This document shows positions 28,395 through 36,852 of a stretch of DNA of 64,000 nt, one piece after another. This stretch comes from Nocardioides panacisoli. Lineage in GTDB: Bacteria > Actinomycetota > Actinomycetes > Propionibacteriales > Nocardioidaceae. The position numbers and the translations under genes were made by a program. Under the pieces are notes generated by a model, which was not told where the DNA came from, searched no databases, and saw only the letters and a list, made by a program, of their open reading frames with translations. Each line of letters starts with the position of its first letter. The first letter of the stretch is position 1. The stretch lies in contig NZ_CP080409.1 in assembly GCF_019448235.1 (NCBI RefSeq), positions 1,922,001 through 1,986,000 on the forward strand, read 5' to 3'.

Positions 28395-29558
28395 GTGGAT
28401 CTCGACAGCTTCCGAGCCCTGCTCACCGACGACGGGCAGGCACTGCTGGCCCGTGCCGCCGACCTCCGCGCGGACGGGGACGAGCTGTCGGTGCAGTCCC
28501 GGCTGCGCCGCGAAGCCGACCCGGCCGTGGTGGCGGCAGCGCTCACCCAGCTCGACCTGCGGGAGCGGGCGGTGGCGAAGTTCGGCCCGGACGCCCAGCG
28601 GATGTACTTCACCCCCGACGGACTCGAGCAGGCCACGCGCCACACCGTCGCCACGCACCGCGCCGCCCGGCTCCAGGCCTTCGGCACGCGCACCCTCGTC
28701 GACCTCGGCTGCGGCATCGGCGGCGACCTGCTCGCCGCGGCACGCGCCGGCGTCGTCGTCGCCGGGGTCGACCAGGACCCGGTGCGGGTCGCGGTCGCCG
28801 AGGCCAACCTCGCCGCGCTGGAGCTCCCCGGCGCCGTCCAGGTCGCCGACGCCACCGCGATCGACCACACCGCCTTCGACATCGCGTTCGCCGACCCGGC
28901 ACGACGCACCGGGGCCGGACGGAGCTTCCGCCCCGAGGACTGGACGCCGCCGTGGACGTGGGTCGAGACCCTGCTGGCCCGCGACGCCTGCGTGAAGGTG
29001 GCACCGGGCATCCCCCACGACCTGGTGCCCGACGGCGTCGAGGCCGAATGGGTCAGCGACGGCGGCGAGGTGAAGGAGGCCGCCCTGTGGGCCGGCCGCA
29101 CCGCGACCTGCGCACGTCGCGCCACCGTGGTGCGCGACGGCGGCCTGGCGACGCTGACCGAGGAGGACGACCCTGGCGCGGAGGTCCGCGAGGTCGGTGC
29201 GCACCTCTACGAGCCCGACGGCGCCGTGATCCGCGCCGGCCTGGTGACCGCGGTCGCGGCCGGCGTCGACGGCGGGCTGGTCGACCCCCACATCGCCTGG
29301 GTCACCTCCGACAGCGCCTTCCGTACGCCGTTCGCCCGCGGCTACCGCGTGGTCGAGGAGCTGCCCTACCGCGAGAAGCAGCTCAAGGCCGCCCTGCGCG
29401 AGCGCGGCATCGGCCGGGTGGAGATCAAGAAGCGGGGCGTGGACGTCGTACCCGAGCAGCTGCGCAAGCGGCTCGACCTGACCGGTGACGCGGCGGCGAC
29501 CCTGGTCCTCACCCGGGTCGCCGGCCGCGGCACCTGCCTGCTTGTCGAGCCGTTCTGA
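28395..29558 (+). CDS. Class I SAM-dependent methyltransferase with THUMP-like C-terminus
   Basis: A 387-residue protein with the SAM-binding motif LVDLGCGIGGDLLAAARAG near 104-122 and a partial motif IV (IAFADPARR). The C-terminal part (about 300-387: FARGYRVVEELPYREKQLKAALRERGIGRVEIKKRGVDVVPEQLRKRL) resembles the THUMP-like domain found in this actinobacterial family, suggesting an RNA substrate. The target is not known. GTG 28395 is 6 nt after CACGAT, possibly leaderless. It is divergent from groES. Confidence 0.75.
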   Translation: MDLDSFRALLTDDGQALLARAADLRADGDELSVQSRLRREADPAVVAAALTQLDLRERAVAKFGPDAQRMYFTPDGLEQATRHTVATHRAARLQAFGTRTLVDLGCGIGGDLLAAARAGVVVAGVDQDPVRVAVAEANLAALELPGAVQVADATAIDHTAFDIAFADPARRTGAGRSFRPEDWTPPWTWVETLLARDACVKVAPGIPHDLVPDGVEAEWVSDGGEVKEAALWAGRTATCARRATVVRDGGLATLTEEDDPGAEVREVGAHLYEPDGAVIRAGLVTAVAAGVDGGLVDPHIAWVTSDSAFRTPFARGYRVVEELPYREKQLKAALRERGIGRVEIKKRGVDVVPEQLRKRLDLTGDAAATLVLTRVAGRGTCLLVEPF

Positions 29559-29564
29559 GGCCGG

Positions 29565-30176
29565 TCAGCGGCCGAGGGCCTCGATCTCGGCACCGATCGT
29601 GGTGTCGGGCCCGTGGCCGGTGTGCACCACGGTGTCCTCGGGCAGGTCGAAGAGCTGCGCCCGGATCGAGGCCTCGAGGGTGGGCAGGTCGGAGTAGGAG
29701 CGCCCCGTCGCGCCCGGGCCGCCCTGGAAGAGCGTGTCACCGGTGAAGACGCAGCCCAGCTCGGGAGCGTGGAAGCACACGCCACCGGGTGCGTGCCCGG
29801 GGGTGTGCAACGCGATCAGCGTGATCCCGGCGACCGCGATGCGCTGACCGTCGGCGAGGTCGACGTCCCACAGCTGGTCGGGGTGGGTGAGCTCCCACAG
29901 CGGACGCTCGTCGGGGTGGAGCAGGATCGGCGAGCTCACCCGCTCGCGCAGCTCCGGCGCCACCCGGCAGTGGTCGTCGTGCGCGTGAGTCAGCAGGATC
30001 GCCTTGATCGTGCGATCCCCCACCAGTTCGAGGATGTCCTCCACCGAGTGCGGGGTGTCGATGACGACGCACTCGACGTCGTCGCCGACCACCCAGGCGT
30101 TGTTGTCGACCTGGTGGGTCTCCCCGTCCAGGCTGAAGGTGCCGCTGATCTCGGCGTGGTCGATGCGGGCCGCCAT
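29565..30176 (-). CDS. MBL-fold metallo-hydrolase (partner of mycothiol-dependent formaldehyde dehydrogenase)
   Basis: A 203-residue metallo-beta-lactamase-fold hydrolase with the metal motif THAHDDH and downstream ligands in TPGHAPGG, FTGDTLF and HTGHG. By analogy with the mscR neighbour in Mycobacterium it is proposed to hydrolyse the S-formylmycothiol thioester made by the dehydrogenase upstream; this is not proven. Its ATG lies 85 nt after the dehydrogenase stop, and the spacer is rich in GCTCGC-type repeats without an obvious promoter, so the two are probably one operon. Confidence 0.82.
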   Translation of the reverse strand: MAARIDHAEISGTFSLDGETHQVDNNAWVVGDDVECVVIDTPHSVEDILELVGDRTIKAILLTHAHDDHCRVAPELRERVSSPILLHPDERPLWELTHPDQLWDVDLADGQRIAVAGITLIALHTPGHAPGGVCFHAPELGCVFTGDTLFQGGPGATGRSYSDLPTLEASIRAQLFDLPEDTVVHTGHGPDTTIGAEIEALGR

Positions 30177-30261
30177 CAGATCTCCTTCCGTTCGCTCGCA
30201 GTTCGATCGCTGCGTTTCCGCGTGTGCTCGCGCTCAGCGGCGCCGCGGTCTCTCGCTTCGC

Positions 30262-31365
30262 TCACAGGACCACCACCGAACGCAGCACCGAACCCTCGTG
30301 CATCTTGTCGAACGCCGCCTCGACGTCGCCGATGCCGATCTCCTCGGTCACGAACGAGTCCAGGTCCAGGCGGCCCTGCTGGTAGAGGTCGACCAGCATC
30401 GGGAAGTCACGGCTGGGCAGGCAGTCGCCGTACCAGCTCGACTTCAGGGCGCCACCACGGCCGAAGACGTCGATCAGCGGCAGGTCCGGCACCTTCATGT
30501 CCGGGGTCGGCACCCCGACAAGCACGAGTACGCCGGCCAGGTCGCGCGCGTAGAACGCCTGCTGCCACGTCTCCGGACGGCCGACGGCCTCGATGACCAC
30601 GTCGGCGCCCTCGGCGCCCTCGTAGGTCTCCGCACAGATGCGGGCGATCTCGGGGACCGGGTCGGTCGCCGAGGAGTCGATGGTGTGCGTGGCGCCCATC
30701 TGCTTCGCCGTCTCCAGCTTCTGAGGGTCGATGTCGACGGCGATGATCGGGCTGGCACCGGCGAGCGCGGCGCCGGCGATCGCGGCGACGCCCACGCCGC
30801 CGCAGCCGATGACGGCCGCGGACTTGCCCCGCGTCAGCGCCCCGGTGTTGATCGCGGACCCGATGCCGGCCATGACGCCACAACCCAGCAGCCCCACGGC
30901 CGCGGGACGGGCCGAGGGGTCGACCTTGGTGCACTGACCGGCAGCCACGAGCGTCTTCTCGGCGAACGCCCCGATGCCCAGCGCGGGCGAGAGCTCGGCA
31001 CCGTCCTCGACCAGCGTCATCTTCTGGGTGGCGTTGTGGGTGGCGAAGCAGTACTTCAGGTCACCGCGCTTGCAGGCGCGGCACTCACCGCACACCGCGC
31101 GCCAGTTGAGCACCACGAAGTCGCCGGGCGCCACGTCGGTCACGTCGTCGCCGACCGCCTCCACGACACCGGCCGCCTCGTGCCCGAGGAGGAAGGGGAA
31201 CTCGTCGTTGATCCCGCCCTCGCGGTAGTGGAGGTCGGTGTGGCACACCCCGCAGGACTGCACCTTCACCACGGCCTCCCCCGGCCCCGGGTCGGGGACG
31301 TTGATCTGGACCACTTCGACCGGAGCGCCCTTCGCGCGGGCGACAACTGCGTTGACCTGTTGCAT
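30262..31365 (-). CDS. mscR: S-(hydroxymethyl)mycothiol dehydrogenase / S-nitrosomycothiol reductase
   Basis: A 367-residue zinc-dependent medium-chain dehydrogenase that oxidises the formaldehyde-mycothiol adduct with NAD+ and can reduce S-nitrosomycothiol. Catalytic zinc ligands are in CGVCHTD and GHEAAGVV, the structural zinc site is [15 protein letters not shown], and the NAD+ motif is [10 protein letters not shown]. The sequence is characteristic of the mycothiol-specific group and thus a marker of actinobacteria. ATG 31365 is 6 nt after TAGGTT (31372-31377), a leaderless pattern. The MBL hydrolase follows. Confidence 0.93.
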   Translation of the reverse strand: MQQVNAVVARAKGAPVEVVQINVPDPGPGEAVVKVQSCGVCHTDLHYREGGINDEFPFLLGHEAAGVVEAVGDDVTDVAPGDFVVLNWRAVCGECRACKRGDLKYCFATHNATQKMTLVEDGAELSPALGIGAFAEKTLVAAGQCTKVDPSARPAAVGLLGCGVMAGIGSAINTGALTRGKSAAVIGCGGVGVAAIAGAALAGASPIIAVDIDPQKLETAKQMGATHTIDSSATDPVPEIARICAETYEGAEGADVVIEAVGRPETWQQAFYARDLAGVLVLVGVPTPDMKVPDLPLIDVFGRGGALKSSWYGDCLPSRDFPMLVDLYQQGRLDLDSFVTEEIGIGDVEAAFDKMHEGSVLRSVVVL

Positions 31366-31465
31366 GGTGCCAACCTAGGGGACATGGCAAGGGTTCGTCG
31401 GCCCCGGTGGGCGCCTCGCTGGCGCACCTCGGGCGGCCGCGCCGAACTCGTGGCGGGACCGTTGC

Positions 31466-31490
31466 AACCGTTGGCGCCCGGAGTGCGTCT
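31466..31490 (+). promoter_or_regulatory. ECF-type promoter upstream of the SigE-family sigma gene
   Basis: AACC (31466-31469), 16 nt, CGTCT (31486-31490) matches the AAC -35 and CGTC -10 arrangement of ECF promoters. It lies 34 nt before the sigma factor ATG, leaving room for the GGGAGG ribosome site, and suggests autoregulation. Confidence 0.6.
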
Positions 31491-31523
31491 GGAGAGCATG
31501 GACCACGCACCGGGAGGACGCCG

Positions 31524-32060
31524 ATGAGCCGGCGGCAGCGCGCCGCCGAGCGCGACGCGGAGTTCGCCGACTACCTGGCCGCACGCCAGCCGGCGCTGCT
31601 GCGGACGGCGTACCTCCTCACCGGCGAGCGCGCCGAGGCCGAGGACCTGCTGCAGACCTCGCTGGCCAAGCTCTACCTGGCCTGGGGCAGGGTCCGCGAC
31701 AAGGGTGCGACCGACGCCTACGTACGCCGGATCATGGTCAACGAGCTGAACTCGCTGTGGCGCCGTGCCTGGAAACGACGCGAGGTCACCACCGAACAGG
31801 TGCCCGAGACCGCGCCGCACCACGACGACGCCTTCGACGGCACCCACGACGAGCTGTGGCAGGTGGTGCAGTCACTGCCGGAGCGGGCGCGCGCCGTGGT
31901 GGTGCTGCGCTACTACGAACAGCTGAGCGAACCCGAGGTCGCCGACGTCCTCGGCATCTCGGTGGGCACCGTGAAGTCCCAGTGCAGCCGGGCGATGGCG
32001 ACACTGCGCGAGCGCGTGCCCGCCCACCTCCACCCCGGTCACGAGGAGGACGACCGATGA
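31524..32060 (+). CDS. SigE-family ECF RNA polymerase sigma factor
   Basis: A 178-residue sigma factor: region 2 from ALLRTAYLLTGERAEAEDLLQTSLAKLYLAW, region 4 with VVVLRYYEQLSEPEVADVLGISVGTVKSQCSRAMATL. The leucine-rich LLRTAYLLTGD-type start is typical of the actinobacterial SigE-like group with short regions 2 and 4 only. ATG 31524 has GGGAGG upstream. The ATGA overlap with the membrane protein at 32057 marks that protein as its partner. Confidence 0.93.
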   Translation: MSRRQRAAERDAEFADYLAARQPALLRTAYLLTGERAEAEDLLQTSLAKLYLAWGRVRDKGATDAYVRRIMVNELNSLWRRAWKRREVTTEQVPETAPHHDDAFDGTHDELWQVVQSLPERARAVVVLRYYEQLSEPEVADVLGISVGTVKSQCSRAMATLRERVPAHLHPGHEEDDR

Positions 32061-33202
32061 GCGACCACGATCCCTGGGAGTCGGCCATGAGCCGCGACTT
32101 CGATGCCCGGGTGCGCGACCTCCACGAGGCACCACTGGACCTGCGCGACGTCCGGGACACCGCCCGCTCCATCAGGCGTCGCCGCCGCGCCACCGCCGCC
32201 GGCGGGGTGCTGGCCGCTGCCGCGATCGTCGTACCGGTCGCACTGCTGGCCGGCCTGCCCGGCACCGAGGACCGCAGCGGCCCCGGCCCGGCCGAGGACC
32301 CGACGACGCCCGGTGAGACCGCGGTCGTCGAGCCCGCGGAACCGACCTACCTCGCCGAGGGCACCTGGCACCGCGCCGACGGCAGCACCGTGGACGTGCC
32401 CGACGAGGGCTACAACGAGGCCGTGATCTGGGACAACCGATTGGTCGCGCTGCGGTGGGACGGTGACAACTCGATCGCGGACGTCATCACCGAGGACGGC
32501 ACGGTCGTGGAGTCCTTTGCCGTCCAGACCGGGAGCATCGCGGTCAACGAGGAGGGCACGACCCTGGCGTGGACCGACGGCGACGGCGAGATCATGGTCC
32601 GCTGGGAGGATGGCCGGAGGACCGTGGGCGTGGAGCGCGGCCGGGCGGTGGGGAGCCCTGTGATCGCCGTGACCGGCGACTGCAGTGCAGGTCCCACCGA
32701 GTGCACCATCTACACCAAGCACGCGGCGTACACGGCCGGGCCGGGGACCGTCGAGCCGCCGCTGGGCGGTCGGCCGACCTACAACGACGCCCGTGCTGGT
32801 CTCCTGACCCTGACCGAGGAGGTCTCCGACGACTCCTCGTGCGGCTCGATCTTCGACATCACCGGGGATGACCGCCGTGTTCGTGGGTGCGAGCACACCT
32901 TTGCCGGCATCGCACCGGGAGGCGAGTACGTCCTCGGCCTACCCAGCTATCTCGATGGCATCGGCCCCGGGAGGGCGGCAATCCTCGACGCCGCCACCGG
33001 AACAGAGCTCGCCAGGTACGACGACACCACGGTGATGCGGACTGCCTGGGTCGATGAGTCGCGCCTGCTGATCGATGCCTACGACTACGACGACCGCGTC
33101 TGGCGCCTGCTGACCCTGGCCCCCGACGGCAGCGTCACGCAAGTGGCGGGCCCGGTTCCCGGCGAGGACATGGACAATCCGTTCACCGTGGTGCGCCGCT
33201 GA
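32057..33202 (+). CDS. Membrane-anchored partner of the SigE-family sigma factor
   Basis: A 381-residue protein with a 45-residue cytosolic N-terminus (LDLRDVRDTARSIRRRRR), one transmembrane helix (about 49-66), a proline-rich linker and a large extracellular part (about 95-381) with beta-propeller-like repeats (GTWHRADGSTVDVP, GTTLAWTDGDGEI, GTELARYDDTTV) and two cysteine pairs. No zinc anti-sigma motif (HxxxCxxC) is visible. Coupling to the sigma gene by ATGA suggests a sensor or anti-sigma-like role, but this is inference. Confidence 0.75.
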   Translation: MSDHDPWESAMSRDFDARVRDLHEAPLDLRDVRDTARSIRRRRRATAAGGVLAAAAIVVPVALLAGLPGTEDRSGPGPAEDPTTPGETAVVEPAEPTYLAEGTWHRADGSTVDVPDEGYNEAVIWDNRLVALRWDGDNSIADVITEDGTVVESFAVQTGSIAVNEEGTTLAWTDGDGEIMVRWEDGRRTVGVERGRAVGSPVIAVTGDCSAGPTECTIYTKHAAYTAGPGTVEPPLGGRPTYNDARAGLLTLTEEVSDDSSCGSIFDITGDDRRVRGCEHTFAGIAPGGEYVLGLPSYLDGIGPGRAAILDAATGTELARYDDTTVMRTAWVDESRLLIDAYDYDDRVWRLLTLAPDGSVTQVAGPVPGEDMDNPFTVVRR

Positions 33203-33291
33203 CCCGTCGGCGCAACTCGCTGCTCGGGACTCGTCCACAGGCCCCTTTGGTGTGGGGTCGAGATGTCGGTGGCCGGTGATCTACTGAACCC

Positions 33292-34641
33292 ATGTCCACG
33301 CAGCCGACGCCTTCCGACTCCACCGCGGAGTTGTTGGTTGCGCTGCGTGAGCAGGAGCAGGCCAAGCGCGACGCCGAGATCGCCTCGGCACGTCACATCG
33401 TGGCCTGGGCCGGACTCAACACCGTCCAGGAGTCGGCGGACGCGGCCACGATCAGTGATGGGTACGTCGACACCGGCGTCCCGATCGCCGGTGAGGGCGC
33501 CCCGCTCGTCAGCGAGTTCGCGCTGATGGAGCTGTGCGCCGTCCTCGGCCGCTCGACCGTGGGTGGGCGGGACCATGTGGGGAAGGTCCTCGAGACCGCC
33601 TACCGGCTGCCCTCGATCTGGCAGGCCGTGCTCGCGGGACGGGTGCCGGTGTGGCGAGCGCTCAGGATCGCCGAAGGAACCCGACTCCTCCCATCCGACG
33701 CCGCCGCCCACGTGGACCGGCACCTGGCCACGTTCGCGGCCACCTGCACCTTCGCCCAGGTCGACCGGCTCGTCGAGGAAGCACTGGCCCGGTTCGACCC
33801 CACCGCCGCCGAGCAGCGACGCAGGGAGGCCGCCGACGGGCGCCGGTTCGACGTCCACACCCGCGACGCCGACATCTCCGGCACCGTCGCCGTCGACGGG
33901 ATCCTCGACACCGCCGACGCCCTCGACCTGGACGCCGCGATCAGCGACCGCGCCCGAGAGCTCGCCGACCTGGGCTGTGATGCCTCACGCGGCGTACGCC
34001 GCTCCATGGCCGCCGGCGACCTCGCTCGGGGCGATCAGTCCCTGGGTCTCGACACGCGATCGCTCGTCCCTCACGAGCGCGGCTCGACCACCAAGAACCG
34101 GACCACCACCACGACGAGCCGCCGCACCGTCGACCTGCACGTCCACCTCACCGACACCGCCCTCACCGGGGCGGGCTCGACCACCGACGGAGTCGGACGG
34201 TTGGGCAACACCCGGACCCCGATCACCACCGAACAGGTCCGCGACTGGTGCGGCACCCCGGGCACCACCGTCATCGTCCGCCCCGTCATCGACCTGACCG
34301 GCCACGAGCCCGTTGAGGCCTACGAGATCCCCGACCGCCACCGCCGCCACGTGCAGCTCCGCGACCCCCACTGTGCCTTCCCCCACTGCCAACGCCGCGC
34401 CACGCGTTGCGACCTCGACCACGCCACACCCCACGCCGCGGGTGGCTCGACATGCCCCTGCAACCTGGTCCCAATCTGTCGAAGTCACCATCGAGCGAAG
34501 ACCCACTCCACGTGGGGCTACACCGTCCTCGACCCCGGCCAGTACCTCTGGACCAGCCCCCACGGCCACCAGTACCTCGTCGACCACCACGGCACCCGCA
34601 CCCTCGACAGGCTCGACCACCGGCAGACCCACCGACGATGA
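33292..34641 (+). CDS. DUF222-HNH endonuclease (13E12 repeat-like)
   Basis: A 449-residue protein with an N-terminal DUF222 region (about 20-250) and a C-terminal HNH nuclease-like domain with zinc cysteines: HCAFPHCQRRATRCDLDHATPHAAGGSTCPCNLVPICRSHH. It resembles the REP13E12 proteins of mycobacteria, a multicopy family of unknown role. Two segments, about residues 252-267 and the last nine residues, are translated from REP-like repeats (34045-34092 and 34603-34619), so the reading frame has absorbed repeat DNA. There is no clear operon partner; it converges on tsaD. Confidence 0.85.
   Translation: MSTQPTPSDSTAELLVALREQEQAKRDAEIASARHIVAWAGLNTVQESADAATISDGYVDTGVPIAGEGAPLVSEFALMELCAVLGRSTVGGRDHVGKVLETAYRLPSIWQAVLAGRVPVWRALRIAEGTRLLPSDAAAHVDRHLATFAATCTFAQVDRLVEEALARFDPTAAEQRRREAADGRRFDVHTRDADISGTVAVDGILDTADALDLDAAISDRARELADLGCDASRGVRRSMAAGDLARGDQSLGLDTRSLVPHERGSTTKNRTTTTTSRRTVDLHVHLTDTALTGAGSTTDGVGRLGNTRTPITTEQVRDWCGTPGTTVIVRPVIDLTGHEPVEAYEIPDRHRRHVQLRDPHCAFPHCQRRATRCDLDHATPHAAGGSTCPCNLVPICRSHHRAKTHSTWGYTVLDPGQYLWTSPHGHQYLVDHHGTRTLDRLDHRQTHRR
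34045..34092. repeat. REP-like imperfect inverted repeat inside the DUF222-HNH gene
   Basis: The stretch starts GGTCTCGACACGC, has a central GCTCGTCCCTCACGAGC hairpin and ends GGCTCGACCACC. Its outer parts form an imperfect inverted repeat, and the centre shares GCTCGTCCCTC with the 41-bp repeat by guaA. It is in frame, coding for LDTRSLVPHERGSTT. Confidence 0.55.
34603..34619. repeat. Dispersed REP-like 17-mer, copy 2
   Basis: Same CTCGACAGGCTCGACCA sequence as 3523-3539, here coding for the last residues of the DUF222-HNH protein. Confidence 0.55.
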
Positions 34642-34646
34642 CCCCG

Positions 34647-34694
34647 CCGCCACACCCCGCCCACGAGCGGGGCCAGCGGCATGCGCGGTGGCGG
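34647..34694. terminator. Nested hairpin between DUF222-HNH gene and tsaD
   Basis: An outer 7-bp stem (34647-34653 with 34688-34694) encloses an inner 6-bp GC hairpin (34655-34660 with 34667-34672). It fills the 57-nt gap between convergent genes and could end both transcripts. No T-tract is present. Confidence 0.45.
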
Positions 34695-34698
34695 TCGA

Positions 34699-35745
34699 TC
34701 AGGCGAGGACGTCGGTGACCGGCAGGCTGGAGTCGGCCGGCAGGTCGAAGGCGGACGGCGTACGCCCGCGGGTGACCATCTCCGAGCCCAGGGCGGCGAC
34801 CATCGCGCCGTTGTCGGTGCACAGTCCCGGACGCGGCACGCGCACCCGGATGCCGAGGCCCTCCGCACGCGACTCCGCCATCGCGCGCAGCCGGGAGTTG
34901 GCGGCGACGCCGCCGCCGATCAGCAGGTCGTCGATGCCCTCGCTGGAGGCGGCATCGAGCGCCTTGCGGACCAGCACGTCGCACACGGCCTCCTGGAAGG
35001 ACGCGGCCACGTCGGCGACCGGCACCGACTCGCCGCTGCGTTCCTTCGCCTCGACCCAGCGCGCGACCGCGGTCTTGAGGCCGGAGAAGGAGAAGTCGAA
35101 GCGGTGCCGCTCCAGGTCGCGCCGGCTCGTGAGTCCGCGCGGGAAGTCGATCGCGACGGTGTCGCCCTCGCGGGCCGCCTTGTCGATGTGAGGCCCACCG
35201 GGGAACGGCAGACCGAGCACCCGGGCCACCTTGTCGAACGCCTCGCCCGCCGCGTCGTCGATGGTGGCGCCCATCGGGTCCACGTCGCCGCTCACGTCGG
35301 CGACCCGCAGCAGGCTGGAGTGGCCGCCGGAGACCAGCAGCGCCAGGCAGGGCTCGGGCAACGGACCGTGCTCGAGCTGGTCGACCGCCACGTGCGCCGC
35401 CAGGTGGTTGACGCCGTAGAGCGGCTTGCCCAGGCCGAACGCGAGGGCCTTCGCCGCGGCGACCCCGACCAGCAGCGCACCCGCCAGTCCCGGGCCGCTG
35501 GTGACGGCGACCGCGTCGACCTCGTGGAGGCGCACGCCGGCGCTGTCGCAGGCGCGCTCGATCGTCGGCACCATCGCCTCGAGATGGGCGCGACTCGCCA
35601 CCTCTGGCACCACCCCGCCGAACCGGGCGTGCTCCTCGACGCTGCTCGCCACGGCGTCGGCGAGCAGCGTGTTGCCGCGCACGATCCCGACACCGGTCTC
35701 GTCGCACGAGGTCTCGATGCCGAGCACGAGCGGTCCGTCAGTCAT
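34699..35745 (-). CDS. tsaD: tRNA N6-adenosine threonylcarbamoyltransferase TsaD
   Basis: Transfers threonylcarbamoyl to A37 of ANN-decoding tRNAs, together with TsaB and TsaE. The 348 residues show [22 protein letters not shown], the metal ligands H114 and H118 in [22 protein letters not shown] and [12 protein letters not shown]. Length is normal. I prefer ATG 35745 (GGAG 10 nt upstream, 8-nt overlap with rimI) to the ATG at 35754. It is the last gene of the tsaB-rimI-tsaD unit. Confidence 0.97.
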   Translation of the reverse strand: MTDGPLVLGIETSCDETGVGIVRGNTLLADAVASSVEEHARFGGVVPEVASRAHLEAMVPTIERACDSAGVRLHEVDAVAVTSGPGLAGALLVGVAAAKALAFGLGKPLYGVNHLAAHVAVDQLEHGPLPEPCLALLVSGGHSSLLRVADVSGDVDPMGATIDDAAGEAFDKVARVLGLPFPGGPHIDKAAREGDTVAIDFPRGLTSRRDLERHRFDFSFSGLKTAVARWVEAKERSGESVPVADVAASFQEAVCDVLVRKALDAASSEGIDDLLIGGGVAANSRLRAMAESRAEGLGIRVRVPRPGLCTDNGAMVAALGSEMVTRGRTPSAFDLPADSSLPVTDVLA

Positions 35746-36202
35746 CGCCGTCATTCTCCAGTCCTCGCTCCAGGACGAGGGCGGTGACCCCGTCGCGGTA
35801 GTAGCGCGGCCGTCGCGCGATCTCGACGAACCCCTGCGCGTCGTAGAACCCCCGACCCTGGTCGTTGTCCTCACGGACCTCCAACAGCATCCGCCGGGCC
35901 CCGTCGGGCACGGCCAGCCCGATCGCGTCCTCGAGCAGGGCGCTGCCGATGCCGAGCCGACGGTCACCGGGCTGCACCACGATCCGCTGCAGCTCGGCGA
36001 CGTCGTCGACCACGCTGACGGCGATGTAGCCCACGACGCCGTCCTCGTGCTCGGCGACACGGAACCGGGTCGTCGGCCACCCGCCGGCCACTCCGTCGGT
36101 GACCATCGCCCGGGACCACGCACTGACCGGGAACGCGTGCTCCTCCAGGGCGGCGACCGGTTCGACGTCGCCGCCGCTGGCCGCACGGACCGCGAGGTTC
36201 AC
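35738..36202 (-). CDS. rimI: Ribosomal-protein-alanine N-acetyltransferase RimI
   Basis: A 154-residue GNAT enzyme with the acetyl-CoA loop [20 protein letters not shown] and [22 protein letters not shown] near the C-terminus. The family acetylates the N-terminal residue of ribosomal protein S18 and, in actinobacteria, possibly other proteins. Its place between tsaB and tsaD is widely conserved. The GTG at 36202 shares GTGA with the tsaB stop, and the 3' end overlaps tsaD. Confidence 0.92.
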   Translation of the reverse strand: MNLAVRAASGGDVEPVAALEEHAFPVSAWSRAMVTDGVAGGWPTTRFRVAEHEDGVVGYIAVSVVDDVAELQRIVVQPGDRRLGIGSALLEDAIGLAVPDGARRMLLEVREDNDQGRGFYDAQGFVEIARRPRYYRDGVTALVLERGLENDGDD

Positions 36203-36834
36203 GACACCTGCTTGGGCGGCCGCGGCGCGGCCGTGTCGGGCCGGCGGAGGTAGAGCGGCTCGGGGTCGGTGAGCGGCGCGCGCTCCTCGGCGACGGTGCG
36301 CGCCAGCCACCCGGCGCTGGGCCGCAGCGGCTCGCGGCCGTCGGGGAACTGGTCGGGATAGAGCGTGGCGCCCTCCCCCACGACCGGCGCCTGCGTGGCC
36401 ACGTCGACGGGCTTGCGGACCTCCGGCCCGCCGGTGCGTACGCCGTCGGCGTAGGTGGCGACGTACACCTCCCGCCGCCGGGCGTCGGTCGCCACGACGA
36501 ACTCCTCCGGCACCGCACCGGTGTCGATCGCCTGCACGGCGAGCACGTCGAGCGAGCAGACGCCGTACACCGGGACGTCGAGGGTGTGGGCCAGCGTCCG
36601 CGCCGTCACCAGGCCGACCCGCAGGCCGGTGAAGGGACCGGGCCCGACACCGACGGCGAGGGCGGTGAGGTCGCGCGGCACCACGCCGACGGCGTCCAGC
36701 ACCCGCTGGATGGTCGGCATGAGCTGCTCGCCGTGCTTCATCGGCTGCTGCGAGACCTCCTCGGCCACCACGTCGGTGCCGTCGTGCAGCGCAGCCGTCA
36801 CCGTGGGCGAGGAGGTGTCGAAGGCGAGCAGCAC
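36199..36834 (-). CDS. tsaB: tRNA threonylcarbamoyladenosine biosynthesis protein TsaB
   Basis: A 211-residue ASKHA-fold partner of TsaD. Motifs are LLAFDTSSPTVTAAL, the dimer-interface region SQQPMKHGEQLMPTI and GVGPGPFTGLRVGL. GTG 36834 follows TAACCT (36842-36847) by 7 nt, so the tsaB-rimI-tsaD unit may be transcribed from its own leaderless promoter in the 18-nt gap after the GNAT-TsaE gene, in addition to read-through. Confidence 0.95.
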   Translation of the reverse strand: MLLAFDTSSPTVTAALHDGTDVVAEEVSQQPMKHGEQLMPTIQRVLDAVGVVPRDLTALAVGVGPGPFTGLRVGLVTARTLAHTLDVPVYGVCSLDVLAVQAIDTGAVPEEFVVATDARRREVYVATYADGVRTGGPEVRKPVDVATQAPVVGEGATLYPDQFPDGREPLRPSAGWLARTVAEERAPLTDPEPLYLRRPDTAAPRPPKQVS

Positions 36835-36852
36835 GCCGTCGAGGTTAGGGCA

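Noticed and set aside
30177-30261. GCTCGC-rich spacer between the MBL hydrolase and mscR as a repeat family or CRISPR
   Set aside because: Motifs are short and irregular, with no constant repeat length or spacers.
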